DNA of 64,000 nt. Origin: JACTMZ01 sp044359955 (GTDB lineage Bacteria > Verrucomicrobiota > Verrucomicrobiia > Chthoniobacterales > JACTMZ01). Shown one piece after another: positions 23,534-32,921 of this stretch. The stretch lies in contig JBIKLF010000001.1 in the NCBI GenBank assembly GCA_044359955.1, forward strand, positions 297,283 to 361,282. The letters are read 5' to 3'. Both the position numbers and the translations under genes were made by a program. How positions within the stretch are numbered: the stretch's first letter is position 1; the number at the start of each line of letters is the position of its first letter. The notes beneath the pieces were generated by a model that was given only the letters and a program-made list of their open reading frames with translations, did no database searches and was not told the DNA's origin.

Positions 23534-24804
23534 TCGTCGCCACGCCTCCCCCGCGCGCCACCGAGAAAACCATCCTGGTCGGACTCGAACACGACGGCGT
23601 GACCAAGTGGGATCTGGAGGAATCCTTGAACGAATTGCGCGAATTGGCCGCCACGGCGGGTGCCACGGTGGTCGACATCGTCACGCAAAAACTGCCGCAC
23701 CCGACCGCCCCGTATTACATCGGCAAAGGCAAAGCCGAGGAAGTCGCCCTGCTCTGCACCGAGAGCGGCGCGGGCTCGATCATTTTCGACGACGAACTTT
23801 CCCCCGCGCAGGGCCGCAATCTCGAGACCATCACGTCGAGAAAGATCCTCGACCGCACCCAGCTCATTCTCGACATCTTCGCCCGCCGCGCGCGCAGCCG
23901 GGAGGGACGCCTGCAGATCGAACTCGCGCAGCTGCAATACCTCCTGCCGCGTCTGACCCGCATGTGGACCCACCTTTCGCGTCAGACCGGCGGCATCGGC
24001 ACACGGGGCCCGGGCGAAACCCAGCTTGAAGTCGACCGGCGCCGCGTGCAGGAACGCATCGCGCGTCTGCAAAAAGATTTGGAAGAAGTCCGCAAACACC
24101 GCGCCATCCAGCGCGAAGGCCGCGCCCGCCACCAGTGGCCGGTCGTGGCCATCGTCGGTTACACCAACGCGGGCAAATCCTCGCTGCTCAACCGCCTGAC
24201 CAACGCCGGCGTCCTCGCCGAAGACAAACTCTTCGCCACACTCGATCCGACCACGCGCCAGTTCGTGCTGCCGAACAAATTGAAGGTCCTTTTCACCGAT
24301 ACGGTCGGTTTCATCCGGAAATTGCCCACGACCGTCATTGAGTCCTTCAAGGCCACGCTCGAGGAATTGAAATCCGCCGACCTGTTGGTCCATGTCGTCG
24401 ACCTCAGCCATGCGCAGTGGGAGGAACACATCGTCGCGACGGAAGAGGTCATTCGCGAACTCGAAGCCGACGGCAAGCACACGTTGATTGTCTTCAACAA
24501 GATCGACCGGTTGGCCAATGCCGAAGCGATCGATGCCGCGCTGGCCCGCCATCCGCACAGCGTCGCTATTTCGGTGAAGACCGGGGAAAACCTCGAGCAG
24601 TTTGTCGACGAGCTGCAAAACCAACTCTCCGCCTGGCGTCTGCGCCAGAAGTTCCGCATCCCGCAGGCGGACAGCGCCGCGCTGGCCGAGTTGCACCAGG
24701 CCGGTCACGTGGTTGACATTGCCTACGATGGTGACGATGCCTTGGTCACGGCGCACATCCCGCCCGCGTTGGAAGCCAAGTTTGCCCGCTACGCGGTGTC
24801 CTGA
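23530..24804 (+). CDS. hflX: Ribosome-associated GTPase HflX
   Basis: 424 residues from ATG 23530. The N-terminal HflX domain (TAPYYIGKGKAEEVALLC, LSPAQGRNLE, RTQLILDIFARRA) is followed by GGIGTRGPGETQLEVDRR and the G domain: G1 GYTNAGKSS at 210-218, G3 DTVGFI, G4 NKID. HflX splits stalled or heat-damaged ribosomes. ATGA overlap with miaA supports this start over a longer in-frame reading that lies within miaA. Confidence 0.95.
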   Translation: MIVATPPPRATEKTILVGLEHDGVTKWDLEESLNELRELAATAGATVVDIVTQKLPHPTAPYYIGKGKAEEVALLCTESGAGSIIFDDELSPAQGRNLETITSRKILDRTQLILDIFARRARSREGRLQIELAQLQYLLPRLTRMWTHLSRQTGGIGTRGPGETQLEVDRRRVQERIARLQKDLEEVRKHRAIQREGRARHQWPVVAIVGYTNAGKSSLLNRLTNAGVLAEDKLFATLDPTTRQFVLPNKLKVLFTDTVGFIRKLPTTVIESFKATLEELKSADLLVHVVDLSHAQWEEHIVATEEVIRELEADGKHTLIVFNKIDRLANAEAIDAALARHPHSVAISVKTGENLEQFVDELQNQLSAWRLRQKFRIPQADSAALAELHQAGHVVDIAYDGDDALVTAHIPPALEAKFARYAVS

Positions 24805-24813
24805 TTTTTTTTT

Positions 24814-24840
24814 AACAGAAGATAACGAAGGTAACGAAGT
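24814..24840. repeat. Short dispersed repeat (aacagaag...taacgaag)
   Basis: AACAGAAGATAACGAAGGTA follows the hflX stop after a T run; a close copy, AACAGAAGGTAACGAAGGGA, lies at about 62110 after rho. Short dispersed intergenic repeat. Confidence 0.55.
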
Positions 24841-24891
24841 CGGCGGTTTTCCCTTGTTGGCCTTCGTGACCTTCTGTTCAAGTTCCGTCCG

Positions 24892-25308
24892 ATGAAATCC
24901 TTCCGTGAAGAACTCTGGTTTGAAGTCCCCGCCCGCCGCGGGCTGCTCAACATCACGCCGCAGATCGAAACGTGCCTGCGCGCCAGCGGCATCCGGGAGG
25001 GACTGTGTCTGGTCAATGCCATGCACATCACGGCGAGTGTTTTCATCAACGACGATGAAAGCGGCCTGCACGCCGATTTGGAAAAGTGGCTGGAAAAACT
25101 TGCGCCGGAAAAACCGCACAGCCAATACCGTCACAATGGCGCGGAAGACAACGCCGACGCGCACCTCAAGCGCAGCATCATGGGCCGCGAAGTTGTGGTC
25201 GCGGTGACCGACGGCCGCCTCGATTTCGGACCGTGGGAGCAGATTTTTTACGGCGAGTTCGACGGGCTGCGCCGCAAGCGCGTCTTGGTCAAAATCATCG
25301 GCCAGTAG
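24892..25308 (+). CDS. yjbQ: YjbQ/UPF0047 family protein
   Basis: 138 residues, matching the whole of the small YjbQ family: LCLVNAMHITASVFINDDES, HLKRSIMGREVVVAVTDGRL and a final GPWEQIFYGEFDG. Members have weak thiamine-phosphate-synthase activity in vitro, but the physiological role is unsettled. It lies tail-to-tail with ppk2 (3-bp gap), leaving no room for separate terminators. Confidence 0.9.
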   Translation: MKSFREELWFEVPARRGLLNITPQIETCLRASGIREGLCLVNAMHITASVFINDDESGLHADLEKWLEKLAPEKPHSQYRHNGAEDNADAHLKRSIMGREVVVAVTDGRLDFGPWEQIFYGEFDGLRRKRVLVKIIGQ

Positions 25309-25311
25309 CTG

Positions 25312-26217
25312 CTACTTCTCCGCGAGGAGCTCCGTCTTGGCCGCGGCGAGTTCCTCGCGCTGGACTTTGCCCACCTTGGGGTATTCCAAGTGGAGCGAGT
25401 TGAGAGCCTCGATGACGGCGGCGGCGACGACCACGCGGGTGAACCATTTGTTGTCGGCCGGCACCACATACCATGGGGCGTCTTCGGTGGCGGTGTGGCG
25501 GATGGTTTCCTCGTAGGCCTTTTGGTAATCGTTCCAGTATTGACGCTCGTGTGAGTCGGCGGTGGAAAATTTCCAATTTTTTTCCGGCGTGTCGAGGCGG
25601 GCGAGGAAACGTTTTTTCTGCTCGGCCTTGGAAATGTTGAGGAAAAACTTGCGCACGAGCACGCCATTGCGCGCGAGGTAGCGCTCGAAAGAACGGATGT
25701 CCTCGAAGCGCTGCTTCCAGATATCTTTGGTCAGCAAGGGACGCGGGATCTTTTGTTTGCCGAGGATTTCCGGATGCACGCGTACGACCAAAGTTTCCTC
25801 GTAGTAGCTGCGGTTGAAGATGCCGATGCGTCCGCGTTCCGGCACGCGCTTGCTGCAGCGCCAGAGGTAATCGTGGTCGAGTTCCTCGCTGGTCGGGGCC
25901 TTGAACGAGTGGACCTCGCAGCCCTGCGGGTTGATGCCGGACATGACGTGCTTGATCGCCCCGTCTTTGCCCGCCGCGTCCATGGCCTGAAAAATCAGCA
26001 GCACCGACCACTGGTCCTGCGCGTAAAGTTTGTCCTGCAATGCGGACAGCGCCTGCACGCCCTGGGCGAGCGCCTCCTTGGCGCGGTCTTTGTCCTTGCT
26101 GTCGAACTTCAGTGTGTCGGCCGGGTTGTAGTCCTTGAGGCGGAAATTTTTCCCGGAGGTGACGGCGAACGGCGCGGCCAGTTCGTGGGCGCGTTTGACC
26201 AGTTTGTCGGATTTCAT
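25312..26217 (-). CDS. Polyphosphate kinase 2 (PPK2) family
   Basis: 301 residues. The PPK2 P-loop AMDAAGKDG is at 78-86, followed by HVMSGINPQGCEVHSFKAPT and the lid module (RGRIGIFNRSYYEETLVVRV, then ERYLARNGVLVRKFFLNIS). PPK2 enzymes move phosphate between polyphosphate and nucleotides; class cannot be fixed by eye, though the single-domain length fits the class I-III type that phosphorylates AMP, ADP or GDP. A phosphate-store enzyme fits the nearby Pho genes functionally, though 5 kb separates them. Confidence 0.92.
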   Translation of the reverse strand: MKSDKLVKRAHELAAPFAVTSGKNFRLKDYNPADTLKFDSKDKDRAKEALAQGVQALSALQDKLYAQDQWSVLLIFQAMDAAGKDGAIKHVMSGINPQGCEVHSFKAPTSEELDHDYLWRCSKRVPERGRIGIFNRSYYEETLVVRVHPEILGKQKIPRPLLTKDIWKQRFEDIRSFERYLARNGVLVRKFFLNISKAEQKKRFLARLDTPEKNWKFSTADSHERQYWNDYQKAYEETIRHTATEDAPWYVVPADNKWFTRVVVAAAVIEALNSLHLEYPKVGKVQREELAAAKTELLAEK

Positions 26218-26347
26218 GGAGAAGAAAGTGAGTCTGCGCCAGGCCGCCGCTGCAGATCAATGGCCATGAGGAAAAATCCCGCAAAGGTGGGGCGGGGCCT
26301 CCGGACCCGCCGCCCGGGGGGAAAACTGGCGGGGCGCGGTCACTTTG

Positions 26348-26800
26348 TTATCCCCGCGGGAGCAGTTCAATGGCCCGCAGGCCAATCCACACGGCCAGGA
26401 TGCAGGCCGCCACGCTGGACAGCACGTAGGCGCCCGCGATCCACGACTCGCCGCGGCGCAGGAGATAGACGGTCTCCAACCCGAAGGCGGAGAAGGTGGT
26501 GAAGCCGCCGAGCAGTCCGGTGAGGAGCAGCAACCTCATCTGCGGGGTGAACCATTCGAGGCGCTCGATCATTCCGGAGAGTGCTCCGATGAGGAGACAG
26601 CCGAGCACATTGACCGCGAAGGTGCTCCACGGGAATTTGCCGGCCAGCGTGTGGTGCAGCACCCAGCCACCGAGGAGGTAGCGCGCAATGGAGCCTGCGA
26701 ATCCGCCCGCGCCGACAAGAAGAATGTTGGCTCCGCTGCTCAAGGTGACCACATGGTAAGGCTCCGGCGTCTTTTGCCAAGCCGCGCGGCAGATCAACAT
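26348..26800 (-). CDS. crcB: CrcB/Fluc fluoride channel
   Basis: 150 residues as drawn, four membrane spans. Hallmarks: GGFAGSIARYLLGGW, NVLGCLLIGALSG with the pore Asn, and GGFTTFSAFGLE, the Phe-box and Thr/Ser track. CrcB dimers export fluoride. The first 17 residues are not needed for the family; a GTG start near 26749 is equally possible. No fluoride riboswitch signature was seen upstream. It follows the cytidylate-kinase-like gene by about 41 bp. Confidence 0.93.
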   Translation of the reverse strand: MLICRAAWQKTPEPYHVVTLSSGANILLVGAGGFAGSIARYLLGGWVLHHTLAGKFPWSTFAVNVLGCLLIGALSGMIERLEWFTPQMRLLLLTGLLGGFTTFSAFGLETVYLLRRGESWIAGAYVLSSVAACILAVWIGLRAIELLPRG

Positions 26801-26841
26801 CCGTCCGCTCCGGGAAGCCGGCCAACTTTTCGGGTCCGGGC

Positions 26842-27540
26842 TTACCTGTGCTCTTGGTCGGCCACGAGGCGAGCCACGAGACCTGCGGTTTGGTCGAACG
26901 AGAGGAGGCCGGTGTTGAGCGTGGCGTGGTAGAGGGTCGGGTCGTCGATGTCGCGTTGGAAGTTGCTTTTGACGTAGCGGCGGCGGCCTTCGTCATGCTC
27001 ATGCAGGTATTTTCCCGCGGCTTTGGCATCCAGGTGGAAATGCTTTTCGAGATGGGCCAGGCGGGTGCTTTCGGGGGCGATGAGACGGATGTGGATTCCG
27101 CTCTTCAACTTGGCGGTGATGATTTCGGCGCCGCGCCCGACAATGATGCAGCGTCCGAGGCGGGCCAGCTTGAGGATGGTGTCGCTGGTGTGGTGGAAGA
27201 TGGTCCACATCGAGGGATGGAGGCCGAGCACCTCGCCGAGGATGGCCTGCACGGTGGTGTCCTTGTCTTCAAGGACAAGCTTGGCAATTTCTTGCGGCAG
27301 GTCGGCGTCCTCCAGCACCTTGGTGATGAGATTCTTGTCGAAAACGGTCCAAGGTTGGGCGTCTTCGGGCAGGTCTGCGTTGAGTTTTTCGGCCAGGAGA
27401 TGGGCGACGGTCTCCGCGCCGGCGCCGGCTTGGCGGGAGAGGGTGACGAAAGGAAGACCGCTCGTCGTGCCGAGCGGGGCGCGGTCTTTTTGGCTGATAA
27501 AGTAGGCGCGGTATTTGGCGAAATAGTCGGGATCTGACAT
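26842..27540 (-). CDS. Cytidylate-kinase-like P-loop protein
   Basis: 232 residues. After about 28 residues comes a strand and P-loop-like turn FVTLSRQAGAGAETVAHLLA, FDKNLITKVLEDADLP, then CIIVGRGAEIITAKLKSGIH, IRLIAPESTRLAH and FQRDIDDPTLYHATLNTG, the layout of the cytidylate-kinase-like family (PF13189). The glycine loop lacks the canonical GKT/GKS Lys, so nucleotide kinase activity is uncertain. Substrate unknown. Confidence 0.8.
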   Translation of the reverse strand: MSDPDYFAKYRAYFISQKDRAPLGTTSGLPFVTLSRQAGAGAETVAHLLAEKLNADLPEDAQPWTVFDKNLITKVLEDADLPQEIAKLVLEDKDTTVQAILGEVLGLHPSMWTIFHHTSDTILKLARLGRCIIVGRGAEIITAKLKSGIHIRLIAPESTRLAHLEKHFHLDAKAAGKYLHEHDEGRRRYVKSNFQRDIDDPTLYHATLNTGLLSFDQTAGLVARLVADQEHR

Positions 27541-27645
27541 GGGAGTATGTTAACAGGCCCCCGGCGGGGAGCGGAAGGCGGGAGTGGGAGGTGAAATTGA
27601 AAAATGTAGCGGCGGTCTATGACCGTCGCTCCAAGGGGGTGGAAA

Positions 27646-27710
27646 GGTAGGGACACGCGGCTCGCGTGTCCGTGGGAATCGAGCGGACGAGCGGGCCGCT
27701 CGTCCCTACC
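27646..27710. repeat. Palindromic hairpin repeat, family B, copy 1
   Basis: GGTAGGGACACGCGGCTCGC...GACGAGCGGGCC...CCTACC: two hairpins (ACACGCGGCTCGCGTGTCC and GGACGAGCGGGCCGCTCGTCC) between GGTAGGGAC arms. It abuts the nuoN stop at 27711. Copies at 43558-43622 and, partly, 62162-62215. Just beside it, TAGCGGCGGTCTATGACCG (27607 on) matches another family seen at 52612. Confidence 0.85.
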
Positions 27711-29162
27711 TCAAGGCAGGAGCGCCAGGAGCGGGGCCGGGTAGACGCCGATCCAGATGATGAGGGCGCAGAGGAGGGCGATGGTCAGCTTGGCCAGGCC
27801 GCTGACTTCGATTTCGGGGGCGTCGGGGTCGGCGGGTTGCTGCCAATACATGGCGCGGATGACCTTCAAATAATAATAAAAGCCGGCGGCGACGGTGATG
27901 ACGCCGAGAATGACCAGTCCCCAATGCTGCTGCTCGATGGCGCATTCGAAGATGAACAATTTGCCGAGGAAGCCGGCGGTGAGCGGGATACCAGCGAGGG
28001 AGAGCATCGACAACATGAGGGCGAAGGCGAGGTGGGGGGCGCGCTGGTTGAGTCCGTTGAAATTCGCGATGTCATCGCCGCCGGTGGCTTGGGCGACGAT
28101 GGTCATGACGAGAAAGGCGAGCAGCGTCATGAGGAGGTAAGCGGCGAGATAGAAAAGAATGGCGGTGCCGGCGAAGGGGGCGCCGATGGAGACGATGCCG
28201 AGGAGAAGATAACCGGCGTGGCCGATGCTGGAGTAGGCGAGGAGGCGTTTGAGGTTGGACTGCGGGATGGCGGCGAGGTTGCCGAAGATCATGGTGGCGC
28301 CCGCTATGACGGCGAGGAGTGGGAGAATTTTTTCCTGGAGGGCGGGGACGACGAGGAAGGTTTGGACGACGCGGAGCAGAACGATGAAGCCGGCGGCTTT
28401 GGAGGCGACGGACAGGAAGGCGGTGACGGGGGTGGGCGCGCCTTGGTAGACGTCGGGCACCCAGAATTGGAACGGGGCGGCGGCGATTTTGAAACCGAGG
28501 GCGATGAGGACGAGGCCGAAGCCGAAGAGGAGGGCGGGCGCGGCGGCTTGGTCGAGGGCGGGAAGTTTGGCCGCGATGGCGGCGAGGTTGAATTGTCCGG
28601 TTACGCCGTAGATCCACGTGATGCCGTAGACGAGGAAGCCGGTCGAGAGGGCGCCGAGGACGAGGAATTTGGTGCCGGCTTCGAGGCTGTTCTCGTTGCG
28701 GCGGAGGTAGGAGACGAGGATGTAGAAGGTGATGGTGACCAGTTCGAGCGAGACGAAGATCATCACGAAGTCGACGGCGGAGGCCATCCACATGAGGCCG
28801 GCGCAGGCGAAGATGGGGAGAGTGTAGAATTCACCGAGTCCGGCGCCGCGGCGTTCGGAGGGAAGGTTGGCTTCGACCGTCGGGGCGTATTCGAGCGCCA
28901 TGACGAGCACGACGACGGTGGTGAGGAGGGCGAATTGTTTGAGGAAGAGGGCGAGGGTGTCCGCGCTGTAGAATTTGGCGTAGGCGGCGGAGGCGTTCAT
29001 CGCGGCGGGGTCGGCGAAGAAGGTGGCGCCGAGGATGCCGAGGAGTCCAAGAATGCCGACGTAGGCAATACCGCGTTTGGCGCCGGGGCCGGAGAAGGCT
29101 TCGGCCATGAGCAGGATGATGCCCAGGACGACGACGGAGACTTCGAGGTAGAGCGGATTCAT
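27711..29162 (-). CDS. nuoN: NADH-quinone oxidoreductase subunit N
   Basis: 483 residues with about 14 membrane spans; proton-pumping antiporter-like subunit of complex I. The conserved Glu span VDFVMIFVSLELVTITFYIL and Lys-containing KLLAYSSIGHAGYLL-type segment (LKRLLAYSSIGHAGYLLLG) are present. Its ATG shares one base with the nuoM stop (TGATG). Last gene of the nuo run. Confidence 0.95.
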   Translation of the reverse strand: MNPLYLEVSVVVLGIILLMAEAFSGPGAKRGIAYVGILGLLGILGATFFADPAAMNASAAYAKFYSADTLALFLKQFALLTTVVVLVMALEYAPTVEANLPSERRGAGLGEFYTLPIFACAGLMWMASAVDFVMIFVSLELVTITFYILVSYLRRNENSLEAGTKFLVLGALSTGFLVYGITWIYGVTGQFNLAAIAAKLPALDQAAAPALLFGFGLVLIALGFKIAAAPFQFWVPDVYQGAPTPVTAFLSVASKAAGFIVLLRVVQTFLVVPALQEKILPLLAVIAGATMIFGNLAAIPQSNLKRLLAYSSIGHAGYLLLGIVSIGAPFAGTAILFYLAAYLLMTLLAFLVMTIVAQATGGDDIANFNGLNQRAPHLAFALMLSMLSLAGIPLTAGFLGKLFIFECAIEQQHWGLVILGVITVAAGFYYYLKVIRAMYWQQPADPDAPEIEVSGLAKLTIALLCALIIWIGVYPAPLLALLP

Positions 29163-30631
29163 CAGGGCAGGTAGGCGAAGACCGGGTTGAGGTAATCGAG
29201 TAGGAGGCCCGGACGGAATCCGGTGAGGAGGAGCACGGCGAGGAGGAGGATGACGGCCCAGCGGACGCCGGAGGAAATGTCGACGGTGTCATCTTGAACC
29301 GCTGATCCGCGTGCGCCCCAGAAAATGTTGCGGTAGGCGCGGAGCATGTAGACGGCGGAGATGACCACGCCCCAGAGGGCGAGGGCGGTGGCGGTTTGGA
29401 ACCAGTTGAAACTGTCGACCGCACCGCGGGCGAAGGCACCGAAGAAAATCATGATTTCGCTGGCGAAGGTGGCGAAGCCGGGGAGACCGATCGAGGCCAT
29501 GGCGGCGAAGCCGAAGAGGAGTCCGAGTTTCGGGGTGACACCGGCAAGGCCGCCGAGTTCGGAGAACTCGAGGGTGCCGGTGCGGCTGTTGATTTCCCCG
29601 CAGAGGGCGAAGAGGGCGGCCACGGTGAGTCCGTGCGCGAAGAGCATGAGCGACATGCCGGCGAGTCCGAGTTGGTTGAGGGCGACGAAGCCGAGGAAGG
29701 CGTAGCCCATGTGCATGACGCTCGAGTAGCCGAGCATGAGGTCGAGGCGTTTTTGCGCGAGGGTGACAAAGCCGACGTAGAGGATATTGCCGAGGAGGAG
29801 GACGAGGACGAGGTGGGCGAACTGTTGGATTTCTTCGGGGAAGATGGGCACGACGAGGCGGAGGAGTCCGTAGAGTCCGAACTTTTTCAGCACCCCGGCA
29901 TGGAGCATGGCGGCGGGCGCGGGGGCGGAGGCGTAGGCTTCGGGGGCCCAGGTGTGGAACGGGAAGAGGGCGATGAGGATGCCGAAGCCGAAGAGGAGGA
30001 GGAGGTAGACCACGGGGCCGGGCGTGAGGAGGCCGGCGTAGCCGAGTTGCTGGAGGAGGCGGATGTCGAGGGTGCGGAGTCCTTCGGGGACGGCGAGCCA
30101 GAGACCGATCAATCCGAGCAGAAGAATGAAGCTGCCGAAGGCGAGGTAGATGGTCACTTTCCACGCGATGCGTTGGCGTTCGCCCGAGCCCCAGATGCCG
30201 ATGAGGAGGAAGGTGGGGATGAGGGCGAGTTCGTGGAAGGCGTAAAAGAAGAAGAGATCGATCGAAGAGAAGGCGCCGATAGCGCCGGCGGAGATGAAGA
30301 GGAGGCAGGCGTAGAACATGCCGGGCGATTTTTCGACCTGCGGCGTGACCCAGACGGCGGCAAAGGTGACGAGCGTAGCGAGCAGGAGGAGGACCATGCT
30401 CAGTCCGTCCGCCCCAAGCGAGAAGCTGAGGCCGTAAGCGGGGAAGAGCGCGTTTTCGCTAACGAATTGGAAGCCGCCGATTTCGAGGTTGTAGGATGCG
30501 AGGAGGTAGAGGCTGAGGAGGAGATTGGCTCCGGCGCCGAAGAGCGAAATGCGGCGCGGCGAGGAGCCCGCCATGCAGAATGCGGCGGTGACCAGCGGGA
30601 TGAGGATGAGGGAGAGGAGAGGGCTCATCAT
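29162..30631 (-). CDS. nuoM: NADH-quinone oxidoreductase subunit M
   Basis: 489 residues, about 14 spans. Typical NuoM motifs are SSIDLFFFYAFHELALIPTF with the essential Glu, and LDLMLGYSSVMHMGYAFLGF. Starts at the first of two adjacent ATGs overlapping the nuoL stop. Proton-translocating membrane subunit of complex I. Confidence 0.96.
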   Translation of the reverse strand: MMSPLLSLILIPLVTAAFCMAGSSPRRISLFGAGANLLLSLYLLASYNLEIGGFQFVSENALFPAYGLSFSLGADGLSMVLLLLATLVTFAAVWVTPQVEKSPGMFYACLLFISAGAIGAFSSIDLFFFYAFHELALIPTFLLIGIWGSGERQRIAWKVTIYLAFGSFILLLGLIGLWLAVPEGLRTLDIRLLQQLGYAGLLTPGPVVYLLLLFGFGILIALFPFHTWAPEAYASAPAPAAMLHAGVLKKFGLYGLLRLVVPIFPEEIQQFAHLVLVLLLGNILYVGFVTLAQKRLDLMLGYSSVMHMGYAFLGFVALNQLGLAGMSLMLFAHGLTVAALFALCGEINSRTGTLEFSELGGLAGVTPKLGLLFGFAAMASIGLPGFATFASEIMIFFGAFARGAVDSFNWFQTATALALWGVVISAVYMLRAYRNIFWGARGSAVQDDTVDISSGVRWAVILLLAVLLLTGFRPGLLLDYLNPVFAYLP

Positions 30632-32436
30632 CGGAAAACGAGGAAGTAGAGGACGAGCAAGACGCCGGCGCCGAAGAAGAAGGCGTAGGCTTGCAGGTTG
30701 CCGAGTTGGAGGAGACGCAGGAGGTAGCCGGTGCCCCAGACGGTGCGGGCGCTGCCGGTCACGATCACGCCGTCAATGATCCAACGGTCAAACCACGAAG
30801 CGAGCACGGCGAGTCCGCCTTGCCCGCGGGCGACGAGCCAGTTGTAAAAATTGTCGATGTAGAGGCGGTTGGCGAAGAGCGGGATGCGGACGGGATCATG
30901 GGTGGGACCGCGCAGATAAAGCAGCGCGGCAAGGACGGCGCCGGCGGCGAGGAAGCCGAGGACGATTTTGTGCGCGATGGCCGGGGCTTCGGCGTAGGCG
31001 ATTTCGAAGAAGTGGCTGACGAACCAGGGGTAACCGGCAATAACCGCGGGGACGGCGAGGATGACGAGCGGCAGCGTCATGACGAGCGGGGATTCTTTGG
31101 CCCGGGCAGCGTGGTCGCCGCGGGGTTTGCCGAGGAGGACGACGAGCAGAAGGCGGAAGGTGTAGAGGGCGGTGAGGAGGACGGCGCTGGCGGTGATCCA
31201 GAATCCGGTGCGGTTGTTGAGCCAGGCCCACTCGATGATGTTGTCCTTGCTGAAAGATCCGCTGAAGAAGGGGACGCCGGCGAGGGCGAGTCCGCCGGCC
31301 AGCATGCAGAGCGCGGTGATGGGCATGCGGGTGAGGAGACCGCCCATTTTCCAGATATTCTGCTCGTGGTGCAGGGCGATGATGATCGAACCCGCGCAGA
31401 GGAAGAGGAGGCACTTGAAGAAGGCGTGGGTGAAAAGATGGAACATGGCGACGTCGCCCGTGGCGCCGACGCCGATGCCGACAACCATGTAGCCGAGTTG
31501 CGAGATGGTGGAATAAGCGAGGATGCGTTTGATGTCGTCCTGCTGGATGGCCATTAGTCCGGCCGCAAAGCAGGTGATGGCGCCGACCCACATGATGACT
31601 TCGCGGACGACGTCCGGCGCGGCGAGCAGGATGGGAAAAATGCGGGCCAGCAGGTAGACACCGGCGGCGACCATGGTGGCGGCGTGGAGGAGCGAGGACA
31701 CCGGGGTCGGGCCCTCCATCGAGTTGGGCAGCCAGACGTGGAGCGGCATTTGGGCGGACTTGCCAATAGTGCCGCAGAAGACGAGGAGGCAGGCGGCGAT
31801 GAGGTAGCCGGGGTGGAGGGTGAGGGCGGACAGGTTTTCTTCGATCCCGGCGAACATGATCGAACCGGTGGCCAGCCAGAGCATGAGGATGCCGAGGATG
31901 AAGCCGAAATCGCCGACGCGGTTGACCGTGAAAGCCTGCTTGGCGGCGTCCGCCGCGGAGTCCTTGCGGAAATAGTGCCCGATGAGCAGGTAAGAGCTGA
32001 CCCCGACCAGTTCCCAGAAGATGAACATCATGACGAAGTTGTCGGCCAGGACGATGCCGAGCATGGAGAAGAGGAAGAGGCAGAGGGACGCGTAGTAACG
32101 CGGGATGCCTTCGTCCCCGCGCATGTAGCCGGCGGAGTAGATGAAGACGAGGGTGGCAATCGTGGTGACCACGACGAGCATGAGGCGGCTCAGGTTGTCG
32201 AGGATGATGCCGATGGGGACGGAGAAGACGCCGGGAACTTCAATCCAGGGGATTTGCGCGGTGACGGCGAGGGACGGGTTGAGGAAAACTTTCCAGCTGA
32301 GGAAACAGGTCAGCGCGACGGTGAGGATGCCGACCGCACCGGCGGCGGCATTGCGGCGCGGGAGGACGAAGAGAATGAACGCGGCCGCGACGAGCGGGGC
32401 GAAGAGGATGATCCAAGGATAAAGTTGCGGGTCCAT
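30628..32436 (-). CDS. nuoL: NADH-quinone oxidoreductase subunit L
   Basis: 602 residues, about 16 spans including the lateral-helix C-terminus. Contains MMFIFWELVGVSSYLLIGHY, MEGPTPVSSLLHAATMVAAG and KRILAYSTISQLGYMVVGIG, all NuoL hallmarks. Starts 4 bp after nuoK. Confidence 0.97.
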   Translation of the reverse strand: MDPQLYPWIILFAPLVAAAFILFVLPRRNAAAGAVGILTVALTCFLSWKVFLNPSLAVTAQIPWIEVPGVFSVPIGIILDNLSRLMLVVVTTIATLVFIYSAGYMRGDEGIPRYYASLCLFLFSMLGIVLADNFVMMFIFWELVGVSSYLLIGHYFRKDSAADAAKQAFTVNRVGDFGFILGILMLWLATGSIMFAGIEENLSALTLHPGYLIAACLLVFCGTIGKSAQMPLHVWLPNSMEGPTPVSSLLHAATMVAAGVYLLARIFPILLAAPDVVREVIMWVGAITCFAAGLMAIQQDDIKRILAYSTISQLGYMVVGIGVGATGDVAMFHLFTHAFFKCLLFLCAGSIIIALHHEQNIWKMGGLLTRMPITALCMLAGGLALAGVPFFSGSFSKDNIIEWAWLNNRTGFWITASAVLLTALYTFRLLLVVLLGKPRGDHAARAKESPLVMTLPLVILAVPAVIAGYPWFVSHFFEIAYAEAPAIAHKIVLGFLAAGAVLAALLYLRGPTHDPVRIPLFANRLYIDNFYNWLVARGQGGLAVLASWFDRWIIDGVIVTGSARTVWGTGYLLRLLQLGNLQAYAFFFGAGVLLVLYFLVFR

Positions 32437-32440
32437 CAGG

Positions 32441-32761
32441 TCAGAATTTCATCCGGTTGAGGTCCTCGACGTGCGTGGTTTGGCGCAGGCGGTAAAGGGC
32501 GACGATGATGGCGAGCCCGACCGCCACTTCGGCGGCGGCCACCGTGATGATGAAGAACACGAGGACTTGGGCGTTGTAGTCGGGGAGTCCGAAGGTGGTG
32601 ACGCCGTGGCGGGCGAAGGCGACGAGGGAGAGATTGGCCGCATTGAGCATGAGTTCGAGGCTCATGAAGATGATGAGGAGGTTGCGGCGCAGGAGGACAC
32701 CGGCGAGGCCGATGGAAAAAAGGAGGCCGCTGACCAAAAGATAATCGCCGAGGGTGGGCAT
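32441..32761 (-). CDS. nuoK: NADH-quinone oxidoreductase subunit K
   Basis: 106 residues from ATG 32761, normal NuoK length, three spans with NLLIIFMSLELMLNAANLSL holding the conserved membrane Glu and a second Glu in FFIITVAAAEVAVGLAIIVA. A longer frame upstream runs through hairpin repeats and was rejected. The 160-bp gap to nuoJ is filled by repeat family C. Confidence 0.96.
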   Translation of the reverse strand: MPTLGDYLLVSGLLFSIGLAGVLLRRNLLIIFMSLELMLNAANLSLVAFARHGVTTFGLPDYNAQVLVFFIITVAAAEVAVGLAIIVALYRLRQTTHVEDLNRMKF

Positions 32762-32777
32762 GGTCAGGAGAGATGGG

Positions 32778-32906
32778 GTGGCACGGGCTGGAGGCCCGTG
32801 GTTTTGGTCGTGACGGGCGGGACGCCCGTGCCCCCTGCCCGACCGTGGCCTCGGCATCTTGCCGATGATGTCTTTTCGTCATGGGCAGGATGCCCATGCC
32901 ACTTTT
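32778..32906. repeat. Palindromic hairpin repeats, family C, inside the nuo operon
   Basis: GTGGCACGGGCTGGAGGCCC begins a series of hairpins (CACGGGCtggagGCCCGTG, GACGGGCGGGACGCCCGTGCC, CATGGGCAGGATGCCCATG) ending in GCCACTTTT. Related blocks are at 50084-50187, 52576-52600 and 58194-58320. They fill the nuoJ-nuoK gap and could act on mRNA stability there. Confidence 0.8.
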
Positions 32907-32921
32907 GGGGCGGAGAGGTTT

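Noticed and set aside
26801..26841. Fluoride riboswitch before crcB
   Set aside because: The gap is only about 41 bp and lacks the conserved pseudoknot pattern.
27666..29174. 502-codon plus-strand frame rich in Glu, Gly and Asp opposite nuoN
   Set aside because: It mirrors the hydrophobic nuoN frame; the composition is the expected antisense of Leu/Ala/Val-rich membrane codons, and nuoN is unmistakable.
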